Below are positions 21,210-31,640 of a stretch of 64,000 nt of DNA, piece by piece. Within the stretch, counting starts at the first letter, position 1, and each line of letters opens with the position of its first letter. The position numbers were made by a program, and so were the translations under genes. Source of the stretch: Isoetes taiwanensis (Eukaryota; Streptophyta; Lycopodiopsida; Isoetales; Isoetaceae); the NCBI GenBank assembly GCA_021234155.1, contig JAJEKV010000005.1, positions 8,548,216 through 8,612,215 on the forward strand. Direction: 5' to 3'. Under the pieces are notes generated by a model. That model was not told where the DNA came from, searched no databases, and saw nothing but the letters and a program-made list of their open reading frames with translations.

Positions 21210-23090
21210 ACCATTTGATCCTTTGCAGTTCTGCACTGAAGTTTTGCCCTGTTATTAAGATGCTCCAGAAGCCTAGGGAAGTCAACACGAATATTAAGAA
21301 ATGCCAGTGTCATAGCAAAATAAATATTTAGCATCACTGTCATTAGCAAAACGTCCTCCATAACATTTTATCAAGAAATCAATTAAGGATTATCTTTAGT
21401 AGAGAGTTTCATGAGGATTAATTACCTTAAACATTTCAGTAATATCCTGCCCAATTCTAGGAGAAATTAGCATAAAAGAGAGACCCTACTTTGTATTCTG
21501 CAGTGAAACTGCTCCCCTGCCGAATAACTACAAAAATGTAAGAAGAATATGAAAAATCAATACATCTTAAAGAGAGATTCAGTATTCAATAAATTGGAGA
21601 ATTTCACAAATATGAATATGATGAATATACAAACATCATTAAAAGGTCCAGGTTATCGATTTGTTCTGCTATCCTGCCCTCCCAACATTAATTCTGTTCA
21701 TCATACTACTATGCAACCAGAAAAGAAAACAACACTTGAGAGTTAGAAACCTGTAACATGGTCTCTTCTGGCAGCATAGAAATACAAAAGGCTGAAAACA
21801 TGCAAAGACACTACTTTTTGAAAGCATAAGATCGCAGAGAAAAACAAATGGTTACCTTAGCTCTCCAATAATAAAAAATAGCAGAAAGAACTGTACCTCT
21901 TGTATTTTGATTACGCAATACCTGCTACCTGCTGAATAAAAAGCTTTCCCTTGCTTATAAGCTAGAAGTTAAGAACAAACTGAAAAGACATGCACATGCA
22001 CATGCACTGGAATCCCAAGTACAGAAGGCAAGCCCCATCTTGTTCACATATAATGGTTAGGCAGCTCAAGGTTGTAGAGCATCCATTCAAATCTGTGGAT
22101 AGAGCTTAAGAAGGCAATTTTTTCATACAAGCAAAAATCTTATCACGTATATAGTTGAGATATGCAGATTTTTCATTGAGCCAAGCCACCGTTAAAAAAA
22201 AACGTGAATACCAATAAATAACAAAAAGCAGAACCACCTATAAAACTGCACTTACCAGGGTCTCCAAGTAACGCCGGATTGTCTGTGAAGGCTCCTCCTA
22301 TAGATAGAAAATGGAGACCTGCTTGCCGAAAATAAAGAGCTGTATTGGCAACGTACATGGAAAAACAAAGAATAAGGTTTCATGACAATCCATTGGCAAT
22401 GGAAAGCACCTGGTTAAGTATTTTACCAGTTTGCTATCTGGGCGCCATGAATCCCAGGCGGATTGGGTTGCCGCATCCTCTGCCAAATCAAAACCTCAGA
22501 AATCATTGGATGGTATTACATGTGGCGGGCAATTTTCTCAAAGGAATAATGAGCAAGGAAAACGGTATATTATGGAGAAAAAAACGCTTTGCTTGAAAGT
22601 TACAAAATGAATGCTACGGCTCAGATAGAGCTTCCTAAACCCCTAAGAGGCGCCTCACATGTAAATTTCTAGGCATTCACATGAACTGAATCTGAGACGG
22701 CCGGCTTGACGTCGGAGCCGGTCGTCCCCGAACTGCTGGAGCAGTTCAGACCTCAGCATCTCGAACGGCTTGACGTCTGGCAAGTTTTGCCGCTGACATG
22801 TGAGGCGTCCCTAATCTGTAGTATACGTAAATGAGAAACTTAGAAAGCAGAACCACAAATGGGTTTCACCTAAATGCTTGGCGTCCCAGAATTCCTTCAA
22901 CCAGTTTTCCTCCAGAGTTTCAAGTTTCAGATCAGATCGATTGCCAGGATCTTTAAACGGCTCGAATTTGAGTTGGGTCTAACCTACTGCAGGCAAACTG
23001 GATCTCGCTGAAGAGAAGAGCTAAAATTGATTTAAAACATGGATCGCCTCCTCCACATCTTTATCTAGAGTTGTCCTCCGAGAAGCCATA
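21210..23090 (-). pseudogene. decayed multi-exon gene, product unknown
   Basis: Several minus-strand segments look like exons. A start at about 23086 reads MASRRTTLDKDVEEAIHVLN and then a stop. A segment near 22865-22915 reads TLEENWLKEFWDAKHL followed by ggtgaaa. One near 22430-22490 reads EDAATQSAWDSWRPDSKL followed by gtaaaata. One near 22260-22360 reads VANTALYFRQAGLHF and GGAFTDNPALLGDPG followed by gtaagtg. Another, near 21200-21310, reads LAFLNIRVDFPRLLEHLNN. Donor-like GT sites follow exons, but frames do not join cleanly. I do not recognise the family. Its 5' flank is cut by the Helitron end at 23310. It could be a live gene whose exons I have misjudged. Confidence 0.35.
22646..22811. 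mobile_element. 166-bp MITE candidate flanked by TA
   Basis: Terminal inverted repeats GGCGCCTCACATGT and ACATGTGAGGCGTCCC flank a GC-rich interior with a repeated cggcttgacgtc motif. A TA dinucleotide borders both ends (22644-22645 and 22812-22813), as in Tc1/mariner-type MITEs. It sits within the decayed gene, in what would be an intron. No coding capacity. Confidence 0.55.
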
Positions 23091-23309
23091 ATCATCACGG
23101 CGAGGAGAACTTAAGAAACGCCATGCCTAAAAAACGTTTAGGGTTTAAAAGGGCCCTTTTAACTAAGAGGAAAAAAGTAAAAAAAAAAAGGGTTACAAAG
23201 TTTCCGGCGCCAAAATCACACTTTTGGCCGGAAAATGGAGTGTTATCGGCGTTACCGACAGCCGAAAAAAGGGAGACACCCCACCCCAAAAACATTTTAA
23301 ATAAGTAGA

Positions 23310-23490
23310 CTAGTAAACGTGTGCCCGGCGTTGCCGGGCTAATGTCCTGGCATGTGTTTTTACTCTGACTTTAACGTCCATATGTGCAACATGTGAAACT
23401 TCAACAACAAATATTGGCAAGAATGAACTTTATTTGCTTTTGCAAATATTTTTGTTATTGAAAGTGTCTAATTACATTATCATCAATATA
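23310..23490 (-). mobile_element. Helitron 3' terminus and subterminal region
   Basis: Minus strand: perfect hairpin GCCCGGC-AAC-GCCGGGC (23323-23339), acacgttta and CTAG (23310-23313). About 170 bp upstream on the minus strand is homologous to the subterminal part of the Helitrons at 3474 and 16440 (ggacattagcccggc, ggcaagaatgaactttattt). Homology then stops, so this is a different family member sharing only the 3' end. Its body must extend to higher coordinates; the 5' end was not found. Confidence 0.75.
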
Positions 23491-24700
23491 TTAATAAAAA
23501 TTGGTCCCGTGGTATGCCTTTAATTACATTATCATCAATATATTAATAACAAGGTGCTGCGCACGGAGGGTTGCCCTCCATGGCCGGAGGGTGAACTGGC
23601 TTAAATCATAGTTCGAAGTCATGTTTTGACCAATTCAAATTGTTACTTCAAGACAATAGAATACTTGATAACGTACGAAACAATGTATGCAGCCTGCGCA
23701 GATTCATGAATGCTATCACTCCACCATTGAGTTTTCCAAGAGGCCTTTAAATCCTCCATGGGTTTGAAACTGCATCGTACATAGCTTTGAGAGGATCTTA
23801 TAACGGTTAATTTGATAGAAATGGTTTTGCAGAACGTCCATGGATTTCGCATTACCAAAGCTCTCAAATATTTCCTCTCATTTTCCAGAATGAGATGCAA
23901 TAGATTGCTACCAATCTTAGAGAAATCCCAAGCGACTAGAAGCTTGATCCTTGCCCTGCCAGTTACCTTCGTGGATCATATATTTGCCTCCGTGGATGGT
24001 TGCAATATTTTTGTAGCATTCGCAAACACCGCTTTGAGATCTAAAATGCAAGACCATTGTGATTATTATTTTAGTCACCAATATATTATATGCATTGTTT
24101 TTAATATCTGAAATGGATTGTTATGTCATTATCTCCAACCTAGGTTGTAACTCATGTTTTCAACTTCCATGTCAAATGTCAAAATTTTGAAAGAAAGATT
24201 TATTACAAGATTATTAAATTGATGCACATCTTTACACATGGTTTATCAACAAAATTTCCCACGTTAGCAAAGAAGAAAATCAAATGATAAGTGGATCTAG
24301 CCTTGGCATTCCTGTGTTGCATTGCCTGACAAAAACATGCATGTCAAGGGCAGTATTTTAACCAGAATTTAATTATCATAGGCTAGTAAATTGTAACAAT
24401 GAACAATAGAAATAAAGGCATCTTCATTAAATGGTGCTTGGCGTCACGTTTCTCAACAACGTTCTCAATATAAAGGACCATTCAAATGTCTCTAACTTTG
24501 GAATTTGATAGACTGCAGTAGTAATTTAGCGAACATGTCCCACATCATAGACATGCTAAAAAAGCTCTAAACATTTTAAATAAAAGAAATCTGAAGGTGT
24601 TTTGTTCACTCTCTCTCTGCATTCAAAACTGAATTAAGGAGATACAAGCTTTAATAATGCCCAAAATGTGAAATTATCTGGATTTTGTGCCTTCAAGCTG
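23491..24700. other. Helitron-interior or spacer sequence, no gene recognised
   Basis: A direct repeat of ttacattatcatcaatata occurs at about 23472 and 23523. A small hairpin-rich stretch lies at 23555-23595 (ggagggttgccctcc). ORFs of 85 and 99 codons overlap on opposite strands near 23.64-24.1 kb without known motifs. Confidence 0.35.
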
Positions 24701-24719
24701 CATTCTAAGATATAAATGA

Positions 24720-27120
24720 AGAGCTATTGCATCATTATCAAGCTTACCAATCCTTGCAATCCAAGTGTATATCGGATTACTGAGCCCTTCTCGAACAAAT
24801 AAGTGTTTTTCAATTTGAAGAATCTCAGAAGAATCCTTGACTGACAATGTATCCGAAAGTCGTATAGATCGACAAGCGGATGAATCAACAATTTTCCAAT
24901 TCTTGCTTCTGTCACCAAATCTTCAAGTCGTGGGTTTTACATCCGGCGTTCCATTCTATATTAAAACATTTCCATATTAGAAGAACGCAAAGGTAAAAAC
25001 AAACAAAAATGCAAATACCGGGCAAAGAATTGAGACAGATGGGATCCTTTCAATCCGATCTACAAACACCAATCATTGGACCACTCATTGCACTTGTAGT
25101 CACTAAGGCGGAACTCCAGACCCTGCATAATATATGTTAAATAAGTCCGGTAATCTTTTAATACAACAAACAAAGAAATTTTACCTTAGGAGCTTCAAGT
25201 AAGCACTTTTGCTTCATATGCTCGATTCTCCATAGCACGGCAATCGTATACCATCCGGGTTCGCCAAAATCTTGATGCCATTTTCATTTCTTTATAAAGA
25301 AGGAGTGATCCGTCCTTATTGAAGCGTAGCCTAGGGGTAGACTGGAAAGCAGATTTTGGAGCAATGCATTACAAAACAGTCCATTTTAAAAGTGAAAAAA
25401 TGGAACCTTTTATGCTAAAAACAATGCCTCCCAATATGTACTAAAAAGCACTTCTATTTTCCACTTGAACGTGTCCATTTCACATGAAATGCCTGGCCTT
25501 ACATTTGGTCAGGGGTTCTAAGACTTACCGGCAACCCTCCGTCTGCATCAAGGGAAGTAAGCATATTAACATTGTCCATGTCCCAGATCTTTACAGAAAA
25601 GTCATCTCCTGCAGCAAGAAAGCGATTGCGAGTGGTGTCAAATTGCACTATAGTTGGAGAGCGTTTGCGAAATCCATTATAAGTTCGCTTGATTGCTCCT
25701 TCACTCTCATTCCATTCCACCAGATGAGATTCCCCTTCTTTGCTTGTGCCACATAAAAAAAGCCTGATGATTTACAGCTAGAATTATTAATATATTGACA
25801 GCCATGATAAGATATGTAGCATATTTTAGAAAATTTTGACATGACGTTAACGTCAAAAAATGGTACCTTGTTCCATCCGCAGTATATGCCATTGTCGTGC
25901 ACCACCGACCACCACCGACCAGGAGCATCATAGTCTACTCTAGACCCATGGTTATCATATAGCCAAGCTTTAATTTTGCCATCAAGTGCTGTTGAGAAAA
26001 TGAACTGGCAATAGAACACCAAATGAGTATCTATATTAACAAGCATTCAATGGTTGGGCAATGGGATTAGAGGAAAAAATTCAGACCTGAATATTTTCTT
26101 TATGGTGAGGACAGACATTTAATATATTTTGCCGCTTTCATGACCTTCAAAGGTATGTTGTTTCCGGCCCAGTCATGGCATCCCATACCGCAACATTAAA
26201 CAATGATCTTCATGAGGCCAATACACCACGATGTGTTATGTACATATTAAAAAGAAAAAAAAACAGACCACGATTGTCTTGTCATCTCCACGGTGATAAT
26301 GCAAAGTCGCTTTGTTTGGGTGTGAAAAAGCAAGATCATTCACACCGCCAACATGGGCATCAATCTGCATTTTTTTGCTAACACTTAAGACATGAAACAT
26401 AAGTCATTAAAAGTAAGAATATTAACTATACCTCCAAATGTTGCCGCAGTCGCCTCCTCACCGTTATACGGTATAAATGAACAATGTACTTAGAAAAAGC
26501 AACCCCGCCAATTAATTGCACAATCTCGTGATGTAGAACATGCACGTACATAATATCAATGTGAAAACTTACCAAGCAAGGATCCATCCGGGCTCCAAAC
26601 AAATCTGTTAACTCCAACCGTGGGGTCTTTCACAAATACATTCGGATCAAACAAGACTAGGATGTTAATTAACCAAGAGCCTTGAAATATTTAACGATGA
26701 ATCCAGAAGACAATGACCTGCATAGGCATGGAGCAAACAGATATATCCCAGACTTTGAAGGTTCTTTGTGCCAACCTTTCCCGTGAGCCAACTTCCCATA
26801 TACCTATTTCACCCACATTTGTTCCAACTAAGAAAAAACATCAAAGTAGTAATAAGTATGTAATGATGAATCTGAAAAAGATGAAGAGACTAGAAACCAA
26901 TACCAAGCAATATGGTCTGCTGAACTGGATGGAAGTCCATGCTCACGACACAAGATCCTTGAGAGAGGGTGCGTGCAAGTGTCTTTGGTAAATCATCTGC
27001 AGTGCAAAGAAGTTGTGGATGGCTTGTACCTGCATAAGTCACCTGCAGTGAACCGGGAACATTACAGTCCGTTTGAAAAGTGCTTCCAGTTCTCCACCCA
27101 TTCAAAATTCTCCTATCTAG
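24720..27120 (-). pseudogene. TPL/TPR-like: TOPLESS-related co-repressor, WD40-region pseudogene with introns
   Basis: Minus-strand exon remnants occur in the order of a TOPLESS/TPR protein. 27065-26905: DDLPKTLARTLSQGS, then SMDFHPVQQT. 26830-26717: WEVGSRERLAQ, then FKVWDIS. 26640-26575: VNRFVWSPDGSLLG. 26530-26445: VHLYR, then RQHLE. 26370-26200: AHVGGVNDLAFSHPNK, then GDDKTI. 26010-25870: FSTALDGKIKAWLYDN, then RVDYDAPGRW. 25755-25530: WNESEGAIKRTY, then VQFDTTRNRFLAAGDDF. 25340-25200: FNKDGSLL, then IKILANPDG. 24960-24750: NWK..., then CRSIRLSDTL. In the plant family this WD40 region follows an N-terminal LisH/CTLH repression module, which is absent. Introns are retained, so it is not a retrocopy. 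Frameshifts and stops in several exons show it is dead. Confidence 0.88.
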
Positions 27121-27239
27121 CACTATACAAAAGAACATGTTGATGTTTTCAATGATTTTTGGAAGGTAGAACTTCTTTGAAGAATTATTCGAGCAAGTGA
27201 GCAGATATGGCAAATTTTCGTGGATTTACTGAAAGTTTA

Positions 27240-30077
27240 TTGATACATAGAGGATACATTATGTATGCAATTTTACATTAGTACATAGAAATACATCATG
27301 TATGCAATGTTTACATTGTTGTTTTGCTTCTCAAATTTGGTCCAACTTCTAATATTGATAAATGTTTTCATTGCTGCAGGTGAAAATGGGTAGCATAAGA
27401 AAGCCTGGAAAAGGTGGGTCATTGTGATGGAGTATCTTGTTATTGTGCATTGATTATTTCTTTTCTTTATGGTTACAGATACTGGCAAGAAATGAACTGA
27501 TATTCCTACAAAGACACTAGATTTTTCTGAATGCGTGGATAATGGACAAAAAACAATGATTTGGCAACCCCATCCACATCTAAGTCGCCTTTCAAGCCAA
27601 TAGATACATATGAAGAAGGGAATGATGGGACCACTAAAAGCAGTTTTTCTGGATAAATAACTATTTGATTAAATGCACTTAATGTAACTTGAAGACACAC
27701 AGGGCCTAATAATGCATTGTCAAATACAATTGTGACAACTAAAACTCCATTTATTGACTATGCAAAAGAAATTGAACTATGCAGAAGGCAGAATTAATTA
27801 TGATAAGTGTGTGTTTGTATGGATGTTTTATTTCTTGAAGTTTATAGTGCTCCTAACTTTGAGCTACTAACAAACTTTGAGCTTCTAGAAAAGCCATTAG
27901 GACCACATGGTAGCAAGAATCTAATTTCAGAAATTCCAAAAAACACAGCTCCAACAATAAAGGCAGATGGTCTTGCGTGTAAGATTAGAGAAGGCTCCAA
28001 CATCAAAGCCCATGCCATTTTATGAGAAGGGAACAATTTTATAAAGATGAGAAATCTTTAGGTATTATTTATTACAATGTACTTCATTGTCCTTCGATTT
28101 GTGTTGATGCCATCGTTCTATTCTTATATAGAAGAGAACCATCATTCTAGGGAAAGAGACACCTGTTTTGGCATCACGCCACTTTGGGTGCCAATCCATT
28201 TATAGCCTGGGCCATCTATGGCGCATGCTTTCTTTGGCTCCGTCTGCTATATACACCCTGTTGCTTACTAGCATTCCTCATCAGCGTTTCCTTTGAGCTG
28301 AATTTTATTTTGTTCCAGAGTTTCCTACTGCTATTCTTCCATTCAGGTACTGTGTTCTCTAGTTTCATCAGATGGATTGGGCTCAGGACGTACTTATTCC
28401 TCATGGATCGTGGTGCTCCTGAAGATCAGATCCTAAAAACAAGAGTAGCTCTTACTTTTCATGGTTGTTCTGTGCCTCTTTATTGCCAGTCGCCTCTCTG
28501 CTCGTGTTCTTTGCGATTTTTTTGGCCTATTGATCACTTCCCTTTGTTCTTGGTGTTGCGCTCTCAGGCATAAACCCTGCATTGTTGTTGCCTTTGTTGA
28601 ACCAATTGTCTGCTTACAGTCTGAATCATCTCCCTAGCTCCACCTAGCGGCATGAATCAGTGGGCTTCTGCCGGTTGGGGAGGTCCAACCTCACGTCGGC
28701 CGCCGGAGTTCGTCGCAGGCGAACCCTGCATTCATTGTCGCCTCGAGGTTTACCGCGTGAGGGTTTTCCCGACAATTCTGTTATATTGTTTGGAGTTTCC
28801 AGTGCCCAGTATCCCTTCTTTTATTTTCATACAGATTTTCTTTGCATATGGTTGCTAAACCTACGTCGATTTTTATTTTTATTTTTATTTTATTTTTTAT
28901 TTTTTTGTCTTAGATATGGCGCTAAGGGCTTGGTTGGATTAGGTAGAGTCTGTATAGGACTTAGTTGGGTTTGGATCTATGTGGATCTTGTCAGATTGTT
29001 CTTGTATGGTTTATTAGTTGTCGCCTTCCTTAGTTTTCCTTTTTTTGTTCGTGATTTGGTATTTTCGTCTCGTTGGTTTGGCTTGTGGGGCTTTGTTTGG
29101 TTTTTTGGTCGAGCGTGAGCGTGCCATCTATGGCTGATCCATCTAGTTACTTTGTTGGTTCCTGTCTAGTTACTCTGTTGGTTCTTGTCGTCAGTTTCTG
29201 GTGTGGGTAATAAGCTGTACATGCACTTGGCTTGTGTCCTAGTTTATTTATTTGTGTTTTGCCTAGGTATGCTATTATAAAAATGTTTTCCAGGATCGTT
29301 GTGTGTCGTTTTATCCCTTTAGGTTACCGCTGGTGTGTCTTGGGCTACGTTTTCTAATTTGTAAGTGGTATCTCCTGTTGGTTTATGCCTCGCATGGTTC
29401 GTTGCTTTTTTGGTTGATTGCATTGGTGTTTTGACTCGTTCGTGTTCCTTTCTTTTTGTTGGACAATGTGTGCTTAGTCTACCCTCCGAAGCATTAGGGG
29501 TTCCCCCTTCCCCAGCCCAAGGTGATACTGCATAATGTTCTTATTTCATCTGACCCTGTGTTTTTCTTGCCTTCTCCTTTCGAGCATCGTGATCCGAACC
29601 TTTGCATTCAATCTCAACCATTTGTTTTGGTCCCTTGACCGTATGCCCCCTACTTCTTCATCTTCTTTGACTTTTATGTTGGGCTACTTATAGTTTTCCT
29701 CTTACGTGGATGATGCCATTGACCAGGAGGATTTGGGCATTGACTTTTATCAGGATCCCATTAGCCGCTTGAGGCCCCTAACATAGTGTATTTTCATCCA
29801 CATGATATGGTGGCCGCTTTGCATTGGTGGAGCTGTAGTAGCCATGCGCTATTTAGATTTCAGTTCTCAGGCATTCTTCAAGATTGCATGTAAGTTACAT
29901 AGTTACATCGTAAAGTACACCATAAAAGGCATGCTTGACGAACAAAAACATGTTCCTTATAAGATGGAACCATGTCATTACATATGGGCTAGATACAGGT
30001 AGGCACCATTCCTCATAATATTGTCAAAATGCATTATACTATGTAAAGATAGAAGCACTAAAATTATCTGAAGTTTA
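27240..30077. other. unassigned region with pyrimidine-rich plus strand
   Basis: 27.5-28.04 kb has two coding-like pieces of unknown family. One is on the minus strand at 27700-27506 (FNQIVIYPEKLLLVVPSFP). One is on the plus strand at about 27850-28025 (FELLEKPLGPHGSKNLISE). From 28.15 to 29.75 kb the plus strand is rich in T and G with long hydrophobic chance ORFs and an ATTTTT repeat near 28870-28905. It could be an untranslated leader or promoter of an element, but nothing proves it. Confidence 0.3.
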
Positions 30078-30500
30078 TTGTGCATCAATGAGATCCTACA
30101 TAGTAAGGTCAGCCACCCTCTTCCTACCCAATATATTCAGCAGAAGATCCAGTTTAGCTACCGGATAGTTTGTGAAGTCCAGCAGCAGAAGTACATGGGC
30201 CTCTCTTTTCTGCCGCCATTTGTGGTACAAATTCATAAAGTATTGCCTCAGATTGTTATAGCTCCATGCTTCAGGTCTGTTCAGTACGTTCTTGATGGCT
30301 GAGGCATGTATCATCTCATGTTTTAACTAAATAAAGGTATCCTCTTCCTCAATTCTCGGAAGATTGGAGTCTTCTCCATCCGAATCTTCAGCAACTCCCA
30401 TACCTCTATCTGCAACTCCATATCGGTTAAGCCTACTCATTGTATCTATGTAAAACATCATCATTAATAGTTAGGTTCAACACATAGAAATCATGCATCC
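30078..30500 (-). other. uncharacterised coding-like stretch downstream of LINE fragment
   Basis: Minus strand shows an acidic segment (RYGVADRGMGVAEDSDGED) near 30440-30335 and an open 72-codon frame at 30314-30096 (KWRQKREAHVLLLLDF). No family recognised. Confidence 0.25.
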
Positions 30501-30501
30501 C

Positions 30502-31640
30502 CTAGAATCTACCAATGGTTGTCCATGATTTATCATAATTCTTCCCATTAAGAATGGGCTGTGTCTTCCCATTAAGAGTTCTGTGGGCCACAGCCGAGTC
30601 TATCAATACTGCCAAGAATGTTTGCTTAAGCCAGATCAGATTAGGTGTTTTATGTTCAATGGCTACCCTATTCCGATGCTTCCAAACTGCCCAGCAACTT
30701 AATGATCTTGTTGTATTTAATAACCTGTTTTCAGTGTTCAAGAAATCCATCAAGCTGGAATCCCGAATTGCTTCCCTATTAATTTGAGCAGACCAACTCC
30801 AGAAATTCCCAATACTGGAACCGACAAAAACATGGTTTGAGGTTTCTATCTCTCCACAACCCATTGGGCATAGTCTAGATTTAGAGGTGTCAAATTTGGC
30901 TCTCTTGAAATTGATAGACAAGCTCTGATGTAGAATTAATCATCTAAAGGTTTTGACCTTATTGGCAATATAGCTTTTCCATCCTTTAACACAAACAGAT
31001 GCCAAATCCTTTTCCTCACAATTCCACAGCTGTGTTGCTCTAGATGGTTTATGATTAATCAAAGCCGTATAAATCTCCTTAACTGAGTATATCTCTTTAC
31101 CTTTTAAGTGCCATAGATTAGAACTGTTACTTCTTCATACTGTCCCACTTTACCAATTATGGAGTTATAAATTTTCTTGTCAAGATCTGATCCCTTTGTA
31201 ACAATTGCTATTTCTTCCCATGACTTCCATTCAGTCTCTCCTTTTCTCAAGTCTCCAATCTGTCTAATACCTGCACTATGCCACTGCATATATTTTTGTG
31301 AATGTTGGAGAGCTAGACATTCATTTTCACTCATAGCAACCTGAGGATGCCAGAAGAAGTTGATCTCTTTGGATCTAGCATCGATAATTGGAGGTTTCTA
31401 ACACAAGGATGCTACATTCCATGCTTCAATCATTCTTCTCAAAGTGTTAGATGTATTGGGACAGAGAACTACTTTGAAGAATGCTAAATCTGGCAGCTCA
31501 TGTTTCAAACTATGACTACCAACTGGATATGATTCTTGCACCCAATACTTGATCAACTTTAGAGCAGGGGATGGTGAGGTGTTATGAATAGCTCCCCAAA
31601 TCATCTTAGCTGCTAAGGCTTGACCTAAGGTTCTGCCAAG
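30502..31640 (-). pseudogene. L1-like LINE ORF2 C-terminal remnant
   Basis: The minus strand carries GQALAAKMIWGAIHN and ALKLIKYWVQESYP near 31.6-31.4 kb, then pieces near 31.3-31.1 kb. A zf-RVT-like C-terminus follows at 30921-30502 (CPMGCGEIETSNHVF, then SCWAVWKHRNRVAIE). In plant L1 elements this region follows the RT thumb and carries a Cys/His motif of unknown role. The pieces lie in different frames. It abuts the other LINE at about 31640 without a spacer, giving a chimeric structure. Confidence 0.65.

Noticed and set aside
28660-29118. 152-codon hydrophobic plus-strand ORF
   Set aside because: T- and G-rich low-complexity sequence gives chance Phe/Leu/Trp runs; no motif.
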